Of a stretch of DNA of 64,000 bases, positions 9,434 through 20,600 are shown piece by piece (within the stretch, counting starts at the first letter, position 1; every line of letters begins with the position of its first letter). The notes beneath the pieces are model-generated. The model was not told where the DNA came from. It saw nothing but the letters and a program-made list of their open reading frames with translations, and did not search any database. The position numbers were made by a program, and so were the translations under genes. The DNA is from Ascoidea rubescens DSM 1968. Taxonomy: Eukaryota; Ascomycota; Saccharomycetes; Ascoideales; Ascoideaceae. The stretch covers positions 372,001-436,000 of the forward strand of contig NW_017962925.1 in assembly GCF_001661345.1 (NCBI RefSeq), read 5' to 3'.

Positions 9434-12400
9434 TTAAAATAAGAACTTTTCAACTAAACCAACGCCAATAATATATCCATTTTGTATCAATACTAATCTT
9501 CCTAATTTATGGTTATCAGCAAACTTCATTAAAGATAATTCTCTATCTCCTTCCACTTTAACGGTAACCACTGCATTTTGGCCAGAAACTAAATGAAGAG
9601 AATTCTTTTTCTTTTGAGCTCCAGATATTTCTTTGATCTTTTCAATAGAAGCAGGAACTGAGGCTGATCCCCTAAATAACATAAATGGGGCACCAACTAA
9701 TAAAGGCTTATTCTCAAGATTATATAATTTCAATTTCATTTTAAATTTTTTAACAGCAGAAACAGCCAAAGGTTTATTTTTCTGAACTCTGTTAATGCCT
9801 TTTTTGTCAATCTTAGTAATTAAATCACCGAACTTGATAATATCGGTTAGTGTTTGACTGCATAAAATCACTTTCAACTCCTTATGTTTAATCAGTAAAG
9901 TAATATTGTTATCGTTTTTAATAACAAACTCTTTTTCTTCAACTTTACTTGATCCATCTGGCTGAACAACCCAAGACTTGATTGAATTTACTCTTAAACA
10001 AAAGTTAGAAGGTTGAACTAATACACTTTCACCAATTTGAATACATCCGCTCATTACTTTACCAGTTAAGTTAATGTCATCGCCATGTTTGCTTGTATCG
10101 ATATCGTTAATAGCGAAAGCAAATGCCTCCTTAGTTAAATCTAAAGAAACAAAACGATTGTTCAAAACTACAGCCTCATTTTCTAATGCTTCAACTAATG
10201 TAGGTTCTTTTTTGGGATACCACTTGAACAATGACCTGTTTGTAGATTTTTTAAAAACATTATCACCATTTAAACCACTTACAGGGATAAAAGTAATGTT
10301 TTGTTTTTCATAACCTGCTTTGTCAATGAAAAATTCAAGTAATTGATCCTTGATATCATTAAATCTGTGTTGATCAAAATCAATGGTGTCTAGTTTATTA
10401 ATTGCCACAATTAACCTGGTAATTCCAAGATTTCTAGCTAAAACAGTATGATCTCTAGTTTGACCATCAAAAGTGAAACCACTTTCAAAAGCACCAGTTG
10501 AAGCATCAATCATTAAAACGGCGACATCTGCTTGTGAAGTACCATTAATCATATTTGGAATAAAATCTTTATGACCTGGAGCATCGATCATGATAAAATT
10601 AGTGTCCGCGGTTTGAAAATTTGAGGTCCCATAGTCAATGGTAACACCTCTTTTTCTTTCATCTGTATTTTGATCCATTATCCAGGCTAAGGCAAATGAG
10701 CCTTTACCAATAGCACTGCTCTCTTTTGTTAATCTATAAAGTAACTTTTGATCAACATATCCCATATCATATAATAGTCTTCCCATTAAAGTTGATTTTC
10801 CAGCATCAATATGACCGATAACAGCAAAGGTTAAAGTTTTCTTTAAATTTTCCAGTTTAATTATTTGAGATAAATCAAGCTTTTTGTAAGGTTTTGTTGT
10901 TTTAAATGATGTTTTAAGGTTAGTTGTAGGAGAAGTTATTACTGAATTTTTAAATCCCTTAATAACAATTTTTTCAGTTTGATTTTCAATTTGTTTTCCA
11001 ATTTGATTTTCTTCGGAATTTGAAGATAATTGATTTTGATTTTGATTTTGAGAGGGGAAAATTGATTGCTTGTTCAAAGTGGTTGTCTTATTGGCTGTCT
11101 TTAAATTGGAGATTTTTGATACTTTTTGTGATTTTGCTTTTGAGTTTTTTTTATTTTCTAAAAATGAGATTTTGTTAGTATAATTTGGAATTGAGGATAA
11201 ATCAATTGAGTTTAAATAGTTTGAATATTTAGTAAGAATTAAATTGAGATCCGGGTTTGATGTATGATTTTTGTTTTGAATTTGTTTCAAATTAAAAATT
11301 GAATTAACAGAGGTTTTTTTTAACAAATTTGAATAGCCATGTTTATTAATTTCGGTATTATCTTTATTATTATCTTTACTATTATCTTTACTATTATCTT
11401 TATTGTGATTTATGTTATAAAGAAGACTATTTGCATTATCGATTTTATTGAAATTTTGATTAAAATCAATATTTAAATTGAATACAACTTGAGGTTCGGA
11501 GCTTTGAAGATAGGAATTAAAATCTTTTAGATTCTTTAAATTATCAGGTTGTTTAAAGTTTTTAGTTATTTTATTATTTTTAATTATTTCGTGCTTTTTA
11601 ATTGGAGAATCGTTTAATTCTTTCTGGTTTAGTTCAGTTTGCAATTTTTCATTGTTGGTTTTTTGAATAATACTTGGTGTTATAGTTGGTTTAGCAGCTG
11701 GTATTAAACTGTTTTTGTTTTTGTTTCTTGCTTGTCGCAAGGAGGCGAGCTTGGATATAGTTTTTTTAGGAGCAGGTTGATTAGACAGTATGTTGTTTTT
11801 GAGTGGACTAGTTTTTATTTGAGGGAAATCATTTGAATTATCATTAGTAGTATTGGTATTAGTATTAGCGTCTTTTAGAAAAGAAAGATTATCCAATATA
11901 GATATTGAATTCAAAGATTTTGTTGGTCTTCTTCTAGGAGTAAGAGGTGTGAGAGACCTAGTATTGAGTGGTTTGCGTATCGTGGGTCTATTTATTGCAG
12001 GTTTGATCATCGTTGTGTTATTAGTTAAGTCGATTTGTGGTGTTGCAGATGGTTGTTCTTCTGAAGATCTGTTTAAGGTATTTCTCATTAGATTATTCAA
12101 AGATCTATTCAATGAACTCTTCTTTCTTAGTTTAGATAATGAAGATAATTTTGAAGTGGTTGCTATTTTTATTGTTAGCAAACTTGTTAATAGTATTTTA
12201 AGAATAAAATGGTAGATTTAGAACGCGATTTCAACAATGAAAGAAAACAAAAGTTCAATTGATATTGAGGAATCTGTGTTCATATAAAAACAAACAGATG
12301 GATTTTATCGAATATGAGCAGGATTTTCTTTGCTGTTGGTGGTGATCCAATTTTGGACAAATTAAACAAACAATAAAAGTGGAAAAAAGATGAACATATA

Positions 12401-12670
12401 CTTACTGCTTTGGGGGTCGATGGTAATCTGTCTGAATTTTGCTATGAGTTCGTCAGCAGCCTTGATAACATCTAGGTTGTGGAAGTAGAGGGACTCTTCG
12501 ATGTCCTGGTCATTGTAGCCTTTGCAGTTTGTGAGCTTTCTCTTGACGAGAGGAACAAGCGACAAGAGCCTTACTTCTTCTTCCTCAGTGAGGTTGTTGG
12601 GGTCGTAGTAATCACCATCGTCTGAGTAGGTGTAGTCGCTCTCGTAGTCGTAGTTGATCTTCTTCACCAT
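9434..12670 (-). CDS. HBS1: Hbs1/Ski7 translational GTPase (single ancestral gene, two exons)
   Basis: With Dom34, Hbs1 rescues stalled ribosomes. Ski7 bridges the Ski complex and exosome. Exon 1 (12670-12406) encodes the Hbs1 N-terminal domain with an acidic start and LVPLVKRKLTNCKGYNDQDI. Exon 2 (12162-9434) encodes about 440 low-complexity residues, then the GTPase domain from about residue 530: GHIDAGKST (P-loop), DAPGHKD (G3), NKLD (G4), followed by the two beta-barrels ending in LGRLVLIQNGYIIGVG. Total is 997 residues. The P-loop and switches look intact, unlike Ski7. The 243-nt intron has donor GTAAGT, branch TGCTAAC and acceptor TAG. The locus beside UFE1 is where SKI7 (YOR076C) sits, and DAD2/NUP133 nearby are HBS1 neighbours, so this is probably the pre-duplication gene doing both jobs. 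Confidence 0.9.
12163..12405 (-). other. HBS1: HBS1/SKI7 intron, 243 nt
   Basis: Donor GTAAGT begins at 12405, branch TGCTAAC is at 12180-12174, and acceptor AAATAG ends at 12163. Phase 1 joining of exon 1 and exon 2 is in frame. A second donor-like GTATAT lies 4 nt further on. Internal CAG acceptors tested by eye lead to stops. Confidence 0.82.
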
Positions 12671-12922
12671 ATCTGGGTTGTGTGTGGTTGTGTTGAATCG
12701 CAGCTAAAGAAGGAGAAGAAGAAGCAGAAGAAGAAGCAGAAGCAGAAGCAGAAGAGGCAAAATATTGATTACATAACCCAAAACCACTGCTTTGGTTCGA
12801 CTTTTTTCTTCTCCTTCTTCTGCTTCTTCTTCTGCTTCTTCTCTGTGTTGTATTCTCTTTGCTGTGTTCTTTTTGCCTGTGCTATATTGTGTTATATCCC
12901 TCTGCTGTCTCATATCTTCAAC
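12671..12922. repeat. Divergent HBS1/NECAP promoter with 25-bp perfect inverted repeat
   Basis: Arms at 12718-12742 (purine-rich, GAAGAAGCAGAAG...) and 12817-12841 are perfect reverse complements separated by 74 nt. Each arm lies in the 5' leader region of one of the two divergent genes, so each transcript would start with a CTTCTGCTTCTTC-type tract. Confidence 0.75.
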
Positions 12923-13789
12923 ATGTCCAAGTTCTTCTCCATCGACGAGCTCATTGCCTCAGACCAGTCTCTTTCCAGTGACGACTTCTACTCCTCCAGC
13001 ACCTGTCTCTACAAGTCTATATCGATGGTGAAGCTCTTTCCTATCCCTCCTCCTGAGAACAATGAGTACAAGATTGCTCTGTGGAGCTTGGGGAACCCTC
13101 TATGGCAGGGCTTTGTCACCATCAACGAGGTGGAGGTCATGATCAACCCCAACAAGTACGATCAATGCCAACCATTGTTGAGTCCCAACCAGCTCTACAA
13201 GATGATGTTCAAATTCGAGAAAAATGGCTTTGTTTTCACTGAGTGCAGTTACATTTCTCAATTGGATTTCACATCAGTCAATCTCATAAACACAAGATTC
13301 AACAGGTTCTACGTGATAGTGTCCGAAGTAAAGAAGAAAAGAGTTGCTTTGGGTTTGAAATTTGACAATAGAGACGATCTCAATGAGTTCAATTCTGTGG
13401 TGTTGCAGTTCAAGAGAAGATTAAAGGCCTTTTCGGATGATTTAACTATAGATCCTATAATAGTAGAGCCTGATAGCAAAAAAGCAGAAAATGAGAATCC
13501 AGCCTCAGATCAAGATTCTTCTCCTGTTTCTTCTCCAAAAACTGATACAGATATGGATATGGAATATGATCAAAATAATCAAAATGCAGACCAAAATAAA
13601 GATAACAGTTATCTGCGTGGTTATGATCCGATAAATACTGATAAAACCAAGACCAATACTACAAATCACAACGATGACGACGATGACGACGACGACGACG
13701 ACGATGATGATGATGATGATGATGATTTTGGTGATTTTGTGTCTGGTTTTGATAAAATCAAAATATCTTCCCAACATTTCCTTAAATAG
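12923..13789 (+). CDS. NECAP-like (PHear domain) adaptor-associated protein
   Basis: NECAP proteins bind AP-1/AP-2 adaptors and clathrin-coat factors in endocytosis. The PHear (PH-like) fold is visible at about residues 28-180: KLFPIPP, WSLGNPLWQGFVTI, then RFNRFYVIVSEVKKKRVALGL, and KFDNRDDLNEFNSVVLQFKRR, matching the [21 protein letters not shown] region of NECAP. The tail is acidic with a run of 18 Asp (codons 13673-13726) and ends in FGDFVSGF, resembling the aromatic adaptor-ear motifs found in NECAP tails. The start is the ATG at 12923 (MSKFFSIDELIAS); the open frame before it is a translated pyrimidine-rich leader. 288 residues. I know of no obvious S. cerevisiae orthologue, so no symbol is given. 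Confidence 0.72.
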   Translation: MSKFFSIDELIASDQSLSSDDFYSSSTCLYKSISMVKLFPIPPPENNEYKIALWSLGNPLWQGFVTINEVEVMINPNKYDQCQPLLSPNQLYKMMFKFEKNGFVFTECSYISQLDFTSVNLINTRFNRFYVIVSEVKKKRVALGLKFDNRDDLNEFNSVVLQFKRRLKAFSDDLTIDPIIVEPDSKKAENENPASDQDSSPVSSPKTDTDMDMEYDQNNQNADQNKDNSYLRGYDPINTDKTKTNTTNHNDDDDDDDDDDDDDDDDDDFGDFVSGFDKIKISSQHFLK

Positions 13790-13958
13790 TCCTGGATCTT
13801 CTTTTGGATTATCATTCATTACTGTTATTTATTACTCTGTTTATTCAATTACAATTTCTTTATAGAAGCTATCAATATAGATAAATAAAATAAACCATAA
13901 AATTAATTTTCCCAAGGAAAAAGCTACTTTATCACCAAACCTATTTCTTTTGCACAAA

Positions 13959-14501
13959 TTACTCTTGACTGGCTATTGTTGCTTGGACTTTTTCATCAAA
14001 ACTGCCATATTCAACACTTTCTGTAGTATCAACTGTATAGATAGGAGTGAAAACACTCTCTTCCTCCACAACCTTGTCTTCAAGTGCAATGCTACGAGTT
14101 ATAAACTCTTCACCACCACTGCTCTCGCTCTTTGTATTACCTCCCTTAGGAACATCATATAACCCCAAAAATCCATCAGTAGCTTCTGCATTCCCACTAT
14201 CGTAAAACACCACAACAGCTGCAGCAATAGCAAAGAAAAAAATAAAAAAATGCCCCATAAGATAAAGAGGATTGGGAATGCTGCCATCAGGAACATTGAA
14301 GTTATGAGGATGCTGATATGACCGGTGCTGGTGTTGTAAATTGTTTAAATCCAAACTTCTTAACACATCAACAGGAATTCTTATTTCCTTTGCATTCTCG
14401 CTGGTTTGTTCCTGGGTTTTTTCAGTTTCTTTTGTAATATCTTCCTTCGAAGGCTCAGAAGCAGGTCCTCCAATCTCTTTCTTGTTCTCTGTTTCACTCA
14501 T
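13959..14501 (-). CDS. Unrecognised single-pass membrane protein, 180 aa
   Basis: I do not recognise this protein. The first 60 or so residues are hydrophilic and Glu/Thr/Lys-rich, followed by IPVDVLRSLDLNNLQHQH and a conserved-looking SIPNPLYLMGH. One transmembrane segment follows at about residues 87-103 (FFIFFFAIAAAVVVFY), then an acidic, Ser-rich tail. No signal peptide is visible, so a cytosolic N-terminus is the simplest reading. Codon use and the clean ATG and stop support a real gene. It is convergent with the NECAP-like gene and in the same direction as VPS5. The ATG is preceded at 14-38 bp by a short ATATA repeat. Confidence 0.6.
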   Translation of the reverse strand: MSETENKKEIGGPASEPSKEDITKETEKTQEQTSENAKEIRIPVDVLRSLDLNNLQHQHRSYQHPHNFNVPDGSIPNPLYLMGHFFIFFFAIAAAVVVFYDSGNAEATDGFLGLYDVPKGGNTKSESSGGEEFITRSIALEDKVVEEESVFTPIYTVDTTESVEYGSFDEKVQATIASQE

Positions 14502-14856
14502 TGTATAATGTCTGATATAATATAATATAATATAATATAGTACCTCTTTCTAGTTAATAAAAAGATAATGGAAAAGAACGAAAATTCAAATCAAAAGCGA
14601 GATTTGAGCTGTTTTAAATAAACTTTCTCCAGTTCCTCTTTTACCCCATTTTCCAAAAAAAATTGATGGAAGTCTGGAAGAAAATCAAAAAGGGAAGTTT
14701 GAAATTCAACGTTATTTTTGAACCTACAAATCCAGTCAATTTTAGTACCAGTTTATATTAACTTTTTTTTTAACGTGAAAAATATATATCAAAATAAACA
14801 AAAGAAAATTATAAAAACTAATTATTAAATAATCTGCATCTTATTCACTTTTTCTT
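14502..14856. other. Intergenic region with ATATA repeat
   Basis: Promoter region of the 180-aa membrane-protein gene and 3' flank of VPS5. Five tandem ATATA units lie at 14515-14539. Nothing else is recognised. Confidence 0.6.
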
Positions 14857-17265
14857 TTATTTGCTTTCAGATACTCTAATATTATTCTGCTCACTTTCGT
14901 CCTTCCCCAAATTGTACCTCTCGTAAAAAGTCTCCCACATTTCAATACATTGTTTCTGGTTTTCTACCAAGCTTTCCAAATACATTTCGACAGAGTTTCG
15001 GAAATCCTCGATCTTTTCAACTTCAAACCTTTCCATCTCTTTCTTAATTGTACTTGAAATATCTTCAAACTTTATCTTCAAACTAGCCTTTTTATTTTCA
15101 ACAATTGACAACTCATTTTTAAGATTATTGATCTTATCAATTTGATTTCGATGGCTCTTATAAAATTTATCTAATGTTAATTGTTTTTTATTGACTTCAC
15201 TTTCAACATTTCCAACTAGTTGTAAAATTTTCACTCTTTGTTGGAATGCTTGTTTAATTGATCCAATTAATCGAACATACTCATCCAATACACTTCCTAA
15301 AGTCAACATGTCTTGCAAACAATTTCTTTCCAAAAGCTCTTTAATTCTTAACTCAATCTTTGAAAATTCTAAAATCAACTCGCTAGTTTTTTTATTAATT
15401 TCCAAATCCGATAAAATTGATAAAGTTATTGAAAACTCTTCTGTAACAGATGTCAACTCTTTCTTTTGTTGAATGACATTTTCTAATACTTTATAAAAGC
15501 ATTTTAGATTATTATCCAAAGTCTCAATGTAAATCTTGATATCCTTAAAATATTCATCGGGTTCAACAATCTTTGGTTGGTTACTAAATGCCTTTTCAAG
15601 AGCTCCACCTAATCCGAATGCACCCATAAATCCACTACTTTTACTTGAGCTATTCCCATTTGTATTATTACTGTTACTACTTGAAGAATTGGAATCTATT
15701 GAATAGCTAACATCATCTGTCGCAGAAGATGCACCTGAGCCAGTCGCTCTTTCTCTTTCTTTTGAATCTTGACTAAATTTTTCACTTTGTAAAAACATTA
15801 TAAAATCTTCATCATTTTGCAAAATGGAATTAAGAGAAATTTTTATTAACATTTTTTCCAATGATGATCTTCTATTTTCAACAAAATTTTCATTGAATCT
15901 ACCCATTGCCTGTTTGGATGGTGGAGGAGGAATTATCATTCCTGGATGATTTGATTGTAATTGATGATAAACCCATCTAAAATCTCTATATCTCCTTGAA
16001 ACAATGGTTTCATTATTCTGAAAATTCTTATTTTTATTTTTATTTAAATTATCAATAAAATTTTTAGAATCAGTTTTAGTTTTAACAGAATAAACGATGT
16101 GAGCATTAGTCAAATCTCCAACTTTTACTGGATCACCAACCAATATGTCATATTTATTCAAGGGAATTTCAGGTTTTTTATTCTTATCGAGATTAAGATT
16201 ATTTAGGTCATCACTTTCATCACTTAGTGATGGGTTAGCCGAATTTATATCCAAATTTTTGAAATATGCTCCAATTTTAGAATTTATTGTGGTTATAGAT
16301 GCCAAAGAATCAGGAACATCATGAGAATAACCCAAAATATCAGATGTTCTTGAGCTTATATCAAATAACGGAGCATCAATAGATTTTATCAAGAGTTGAG
16401 CAGGAGATTGATGTTTAATTATAGAATGAGTAACCTTTGGAGGTTCAGTATTAGCTAATCTCGCACTTAAAGGATCTGAATCTCTTCTTTTTATGCTATT
16501 ACTATTACTATTGATATTGATATTGTTATCATTATTGTTATCATCACCGCTATCAATATAACTGTTAGCATGATTTTCATTGTTGTTTGATTCTACAAGT
16601 CCATCCAAGTTGGAAATGCTTTGACGACGATGACGACGAGGTCTTTTAGCCTTGTACATTTTAATCGGGGTATTAGTTGATTTTGACTGATTTACTAGTT
16701 CATTGTTGTCAAGTTTATCAATTACGTTACCATCAATTACTTGCTCGTTGGAATCATTAAATAAAGCATCATTTTTGTTTATTCTGGATGGTTGAAATTG
16801 AGGGTTGTTAGGTATCAAAGTGTCATTATTGCGAATATCATCAGTTAGTGAAAAAAATAAATCTTTTTTGTCATTTTCTTGATTATTATTCTCGTTTTCA
16901 TTGAAATGACTACTGTTGTTATTGATGTTATCATTTGATACTGTGGAAGAATCAAGTAGTGGTACCTCCGATAAGTGAGTTTCAGACAACCTTTTGCCTA
17001 ATGAAGTTGTGTCATTGAGATTGTCGTTACTAACATAAAGGTTTCCTCTATGATCATGATCAGAAAGAGGTTTATCGCTATGAATAATAGAATCGTGAGG
17101 ACTTTTTTGTGAATCGACAGTGGACTGAGTATCAATCTGTTTCTTGGTGTCCATCTGAGAAAAAGGATTATCAGTTGGATCTACTGGATGATCATAGGGA
17201 GACGCAAAGGAATCATCGTCAAATATATTGGTGGATTCCCAATGGGAGGAGGTGAGATCTTCCAT
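14857..17265 (-). CDS. VPS5: Retromer sorting nexin (PX-BAR) Vps5
   Basis: Membrane-deforming subunit of retromer, recycling cargo such as Vps10 from endosome to Golgi. The N-terminal half is acidic and Asn/Ser-rich. The PX domain lies at about residues 375-500: VGDPVKVGDLTNAHIVYSV, SRRYRDFRWVYHQL and IIPPPPSKQAMGRF, the phosphoinositide-binding loop. A Ser-rich spacer and the Vps5-type BAR domain follow, with long helices to the C-terminus. The ATG at 17265 (MEDLTSSHWEST) is chosen; the frame upstream has no ATG. 802 residues, longer than the S. cerevisiae protein (about 675) because of the linker expansions. Its leader on the coding strand is CTTCTTCTTCTTC-rich. Confidence 0.93.
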   Translation of the reverse strand: MEDLTSSHWESTNIFDDDSFASPYDHPVDPTDNPFSQMDTKKQIDTQSTVDSQKSPHDSIIHSDKPLSDHDHRGNLYVSNDNLNDTTSLGKRLSETHLSEVPLLDSSTVSNDNINNNSSHFNENENNNQENDKKDLFFSLTDDIRNNDTLIPNNPQFQPSRINKNDALFNDSNEQVIDGNVIDKLDNNELVNQSKSTNTPIKMYKAKRPRRHRRQSISNLDGLVESNNNENHANSYIDSGDDNNNDNNININSNSNSIKRRDSDPLSARLANTEPPKVTHSIIKHQSPAQLLIKSIDAPLFDISSRTSDILGYSHDVPDSLASITTINSKIGAYFKNLDINSANPSLSDESDDLNNLNLDKNKKPEIPLNKYDILVGDPVKVGDLTNAHIVYSVKTKTDSKNFIDNLNKNKNKNFQNNETIVSRRYRDFRWVYHQLQSNHPGMIIPPPPSKQAMGRFNENFVENRRSSLEKMLIKISLNSILQNDEDFIMFLQSEKFSQDSKERERATGSGASSATDDVSYSIDSNSSSSNSNNTNGNSSSKSSGFMGAFGLGGALEKAFSNQPKIVEPDEYFKDIKIYIETLDNNLKCFYKVLENVIQQKKELTSVTEEFSITLSILSDLEINKKTSELILEFSKIELRIKELLERNCLQDMLTLGSVLDEYVRLIGSIKQAFQQRVKILQLVGNVESEVNKKQLTLDKFYKSHRNQIDKINNLKNELSIVENKKASLKIKFEDISSTIKKEMERFEVEKIEDFRNSVEMYLESLVENQKQCIEMWETFYERYNLGKDESEQNNIRVSESK

Positions 17266-17630
17266 GTTCTGATAATTGATGCAAAATACAGAAGAAGCTA
17301 ACAAGAAAGAAGAAGAAGAAGCAGAGAATGCAAAAGCAAAAGACTAAGATTCATTGATCAATTGATCCCAACATCTCTCTCCTTTTGAAATTCTTCCTTC
17401 ATCAGAAGCGAAAACACTGCAATACAAGTTCCAACCAACACGTGATCTGATTGTGACCGAAATTGTGGTACAAATGGATTGTGTTTGTTTATGTGGAAAA
17501 GTTTGTGTGTATGTGTTTTGATGCAGAGCTGCATAAGCGCCACTATTGTGAAATGTTTTTACAGAAAAAACTTTCTAGCGTATAAAAAGAGAATAAATTA
17601 AAACAAATGGAGCATGGTTGATTTTGCTGA
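17266..17630. other. Intergenic region, VPS5 promoter and NUP133 3' flank
   Basis: GAAGAAGAAGAAGCAGAG at about 17305-17322 (CT-rich on the VPS5 strand) marks the VPS5 leader. Open frames here are short and unconvincing. No RNA gene was seen. Confidence 0.5.
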
Positions 17631-20600
17631 TCAGCTTTCGATAAGGAGAGCTTGATAATTGACCACATCTGTGTTTCCCGATGCCTTTTGTGCAGCAGAT
17701 ATGATTGCCTTGACCATGCTGTTGAAATCTAGATCTTGCACAAGTTTGCCAAGTTCTTCATTTTCAACCAGTAGTTCTTTTTGCAAAACAGTTAGTTCTG
17801 GCTGCGAGAGATTTGAAGAGTATCTTTGAATGACCTGCTCTGTTGTCATATTTTGCATCAAATCATTAACATTTGGTAGAGGGATCAAATTGTCTTTGGT
17901 GAACAAGCCGTCCTTGAAACCAATGAATAGTGTAATGTATAAAACTGTTTTTTCAATTTCTCTTTTCATCAAATTCTCTGATGTGTTATTATTTTGAGTT
18001 ATTTGTCTCCAATCATTGGATAAGATCGCTCTTTTCCAAATCAATTTAAAATTATTTTGTTTATCAGCATTAGTAGAGGAATTATTCAACTTTAAAGCCT
18101 TTGAAAAATTTAGCTTCATTCTATTAGATAAGATATCGACTAGAGTCAAACAATCGATTAATTCATTCGCATTTAATTTTTTCTGTTTTAAAATTCTAAA
18201 AATAGAAGACTTTAATAATTTGGTTAGTATAACGTAATTTTTCTTGTGCAAATTTGTTAATAGTTCTTTGGTTAACATATCAGTTTGAATTGAGTAATCC
18301 TTTTCATTTTCATTTTCATTTTCATTCTGTTTGATATTAGTTTCATTAGCATTTTGAATTTCTTGCAACTCAATATTGTTATTAGCATCTACAAATGTGA
18401 TTAACTCTTTATAAAATTCTTGTTGAGTATTGATAAATTGCAAATTTTCTTCAATATTTAAAAATGAGTCATTTAATTCATTATTTCCTTCGGGTATTAA
18501 GCCTTGTTCAGTTGCAGCTAGCAATCCTAATTTTGAAATTGAAAATTGCAACTTTTTGTTACTGATTAAATCATCCGTATTATTTGCAACATTGAATAAT
18601 GTTTTTGAAGCATTTAAATAATCTTCATCTAGAATATCTCTTATCCAAGATATTCTTCCAAGGTTGTTATTTTGCAAGTATTCTTTCAAGTAGATATTGT
18701 GTTCGGGAAAATCAATTAATAGTGATTGCAATTTATCAGTATAAACATAATAACTATATAGTGTTTTAGCAAATTCGTAGCCGAATTTTTTAAAGTAATA
18801 GTCATATTTCTGTTTAAGTTGATCTGAATTATTTGCCTTATCTCTTTCATCTTCTAGGATTTCAACTAGGGATTTTAAGTCTCTAAATTCTTCGGATAAT
18901 TTTAATGCAATATCTTTAGCGCCGACTAGCACCAATGATTTGATCCATATACCGATGTTTCTTTCGTATTGGGATTGGTAAATTTCGATTTTTTCTTGAA
19001 TTATTTTAGTCAATGGCTGTGAATTTAACCAAGACAATACTAGTGAGTATGAGAATAGGAGAACTTCACATAGTGATATTAAGTTGTTTGATATTTCTTT
19101 AAATTCGTTAATATTGTTAGTATCGTTAGTAAGATCATTAATGTTGATTATTGAGAATTCTTCGATATTTGTGTGAGTGACATTTTTGATGATGTCGAAA
19201 TAAGCATGAAATAGTTGATTGATTGTTAATGAGATGTCATTTTGATACAACAAGGGTGTAAATTCTGAGGAGATGTCTTTGTTTAAGTTGAATAGGCTAT
19301 ATTTTATTTCAATTTCTGTGGCAATGATTCCTTCTTTGATGGCGCTGATGGCAATAAGAACAGCGGCTTTGATATAGTTTAAATTTTTTGAAGCAATTAA
19401 ACGAGATATAATGGTGGTTAAAAGAGGTATGATTTTTTTGATATTAAAACAGAAGAATTGTTTTGACAAGGCGAATGTGTCTTCATTAGTTTGGATTGAG
19501 TTTTTGGACAAGATGTGATTGAAAGAGTCAATAAAGATGGAAGATAAATTGTTGTCTTTAGAAGTGAGGGCTTGTTCAAAAAAGGGCCATAAATTGAAAG
19601 CGGCAGATATTATTTGGATATCGGAGACTAGGGATAGCTTTGATTGGACGTTTATGTCGTCTAGAAAGTAGATGGAAACGTATTTGGCAAGAGATAGTAG
19701 TTTTGAGTGTCTTAGTTGGAGATGGTCAGTGATTGAAGTTAGATGAGGAGGTAGATAGATTGAAGAGGAGTTTAGGAGAGATTTTGAGACAGATAGAATT
19801 GCTTGTTGGATTTGGGAAGAATTGATTGATAGGCCATTTGGGACGTTGAATAGGATTGGGTTTTGTTTGTTGAAGCCGTAAAAGACAGCTTGTTCGATGT
19901 GGGAAATTAGAAAGGATAAGATGTTGAATTTTTCTTGATTTGGAATTGAATCTGGGTCTGAGTTGTTGAGAAGAGAATCTGGGGAGGTGTGTTGAGAGGA
20001 ATTTTCGCTTGTGAAAAGTTTGTCATCAAATCTTTCAATTCTTAAGATTCCAGAGTCCTTTGAGATGATTAAGACGGATGGATTTTGAATAGGATGGTTA
20101 TTTTTGCATTTTTGATCTTCATAACTGGAGCCGATGATTTGTATATTTGATTTGAAGAAGATGACGTCTTCCCATTTTCTTTTGTTTTTTAGGTTGTGGT
20201 TTAGTTCTGAGATGATGTCTGTTAGTACAATGGCGTTATCAAAGACGATAAAGGCGGTTGATTGAGGGGAGGGGATGTATAAGGAGGGAGTGTTGATGTA
20301 AGGAGTGTTGAAGCAACGTATCCTGAAAGCTGAGAAAACGCTGAATTCCTTTTCTTCTAGTTTGATTGTGAATAGGATGTAAGTTAGTTTGTTGTTTTCG
20401 GAAGTGTCATTATGTTTTAGAGCGGATAGGATTAAGAAGACGTCGAAGTTTTTGTTTTTTATGGGGCAGGAGTCTAGGATTTGAAGGTGAATGTTTAGAT
20501 ATAGATCTTTGATGTAGTTGAGGAGGATGGAGTAGATTGAGGAGCTGAATATTTTGAAAGATTGGTTGTTTCTCGAGCAATTCCAGATTGATAGGTTGCC

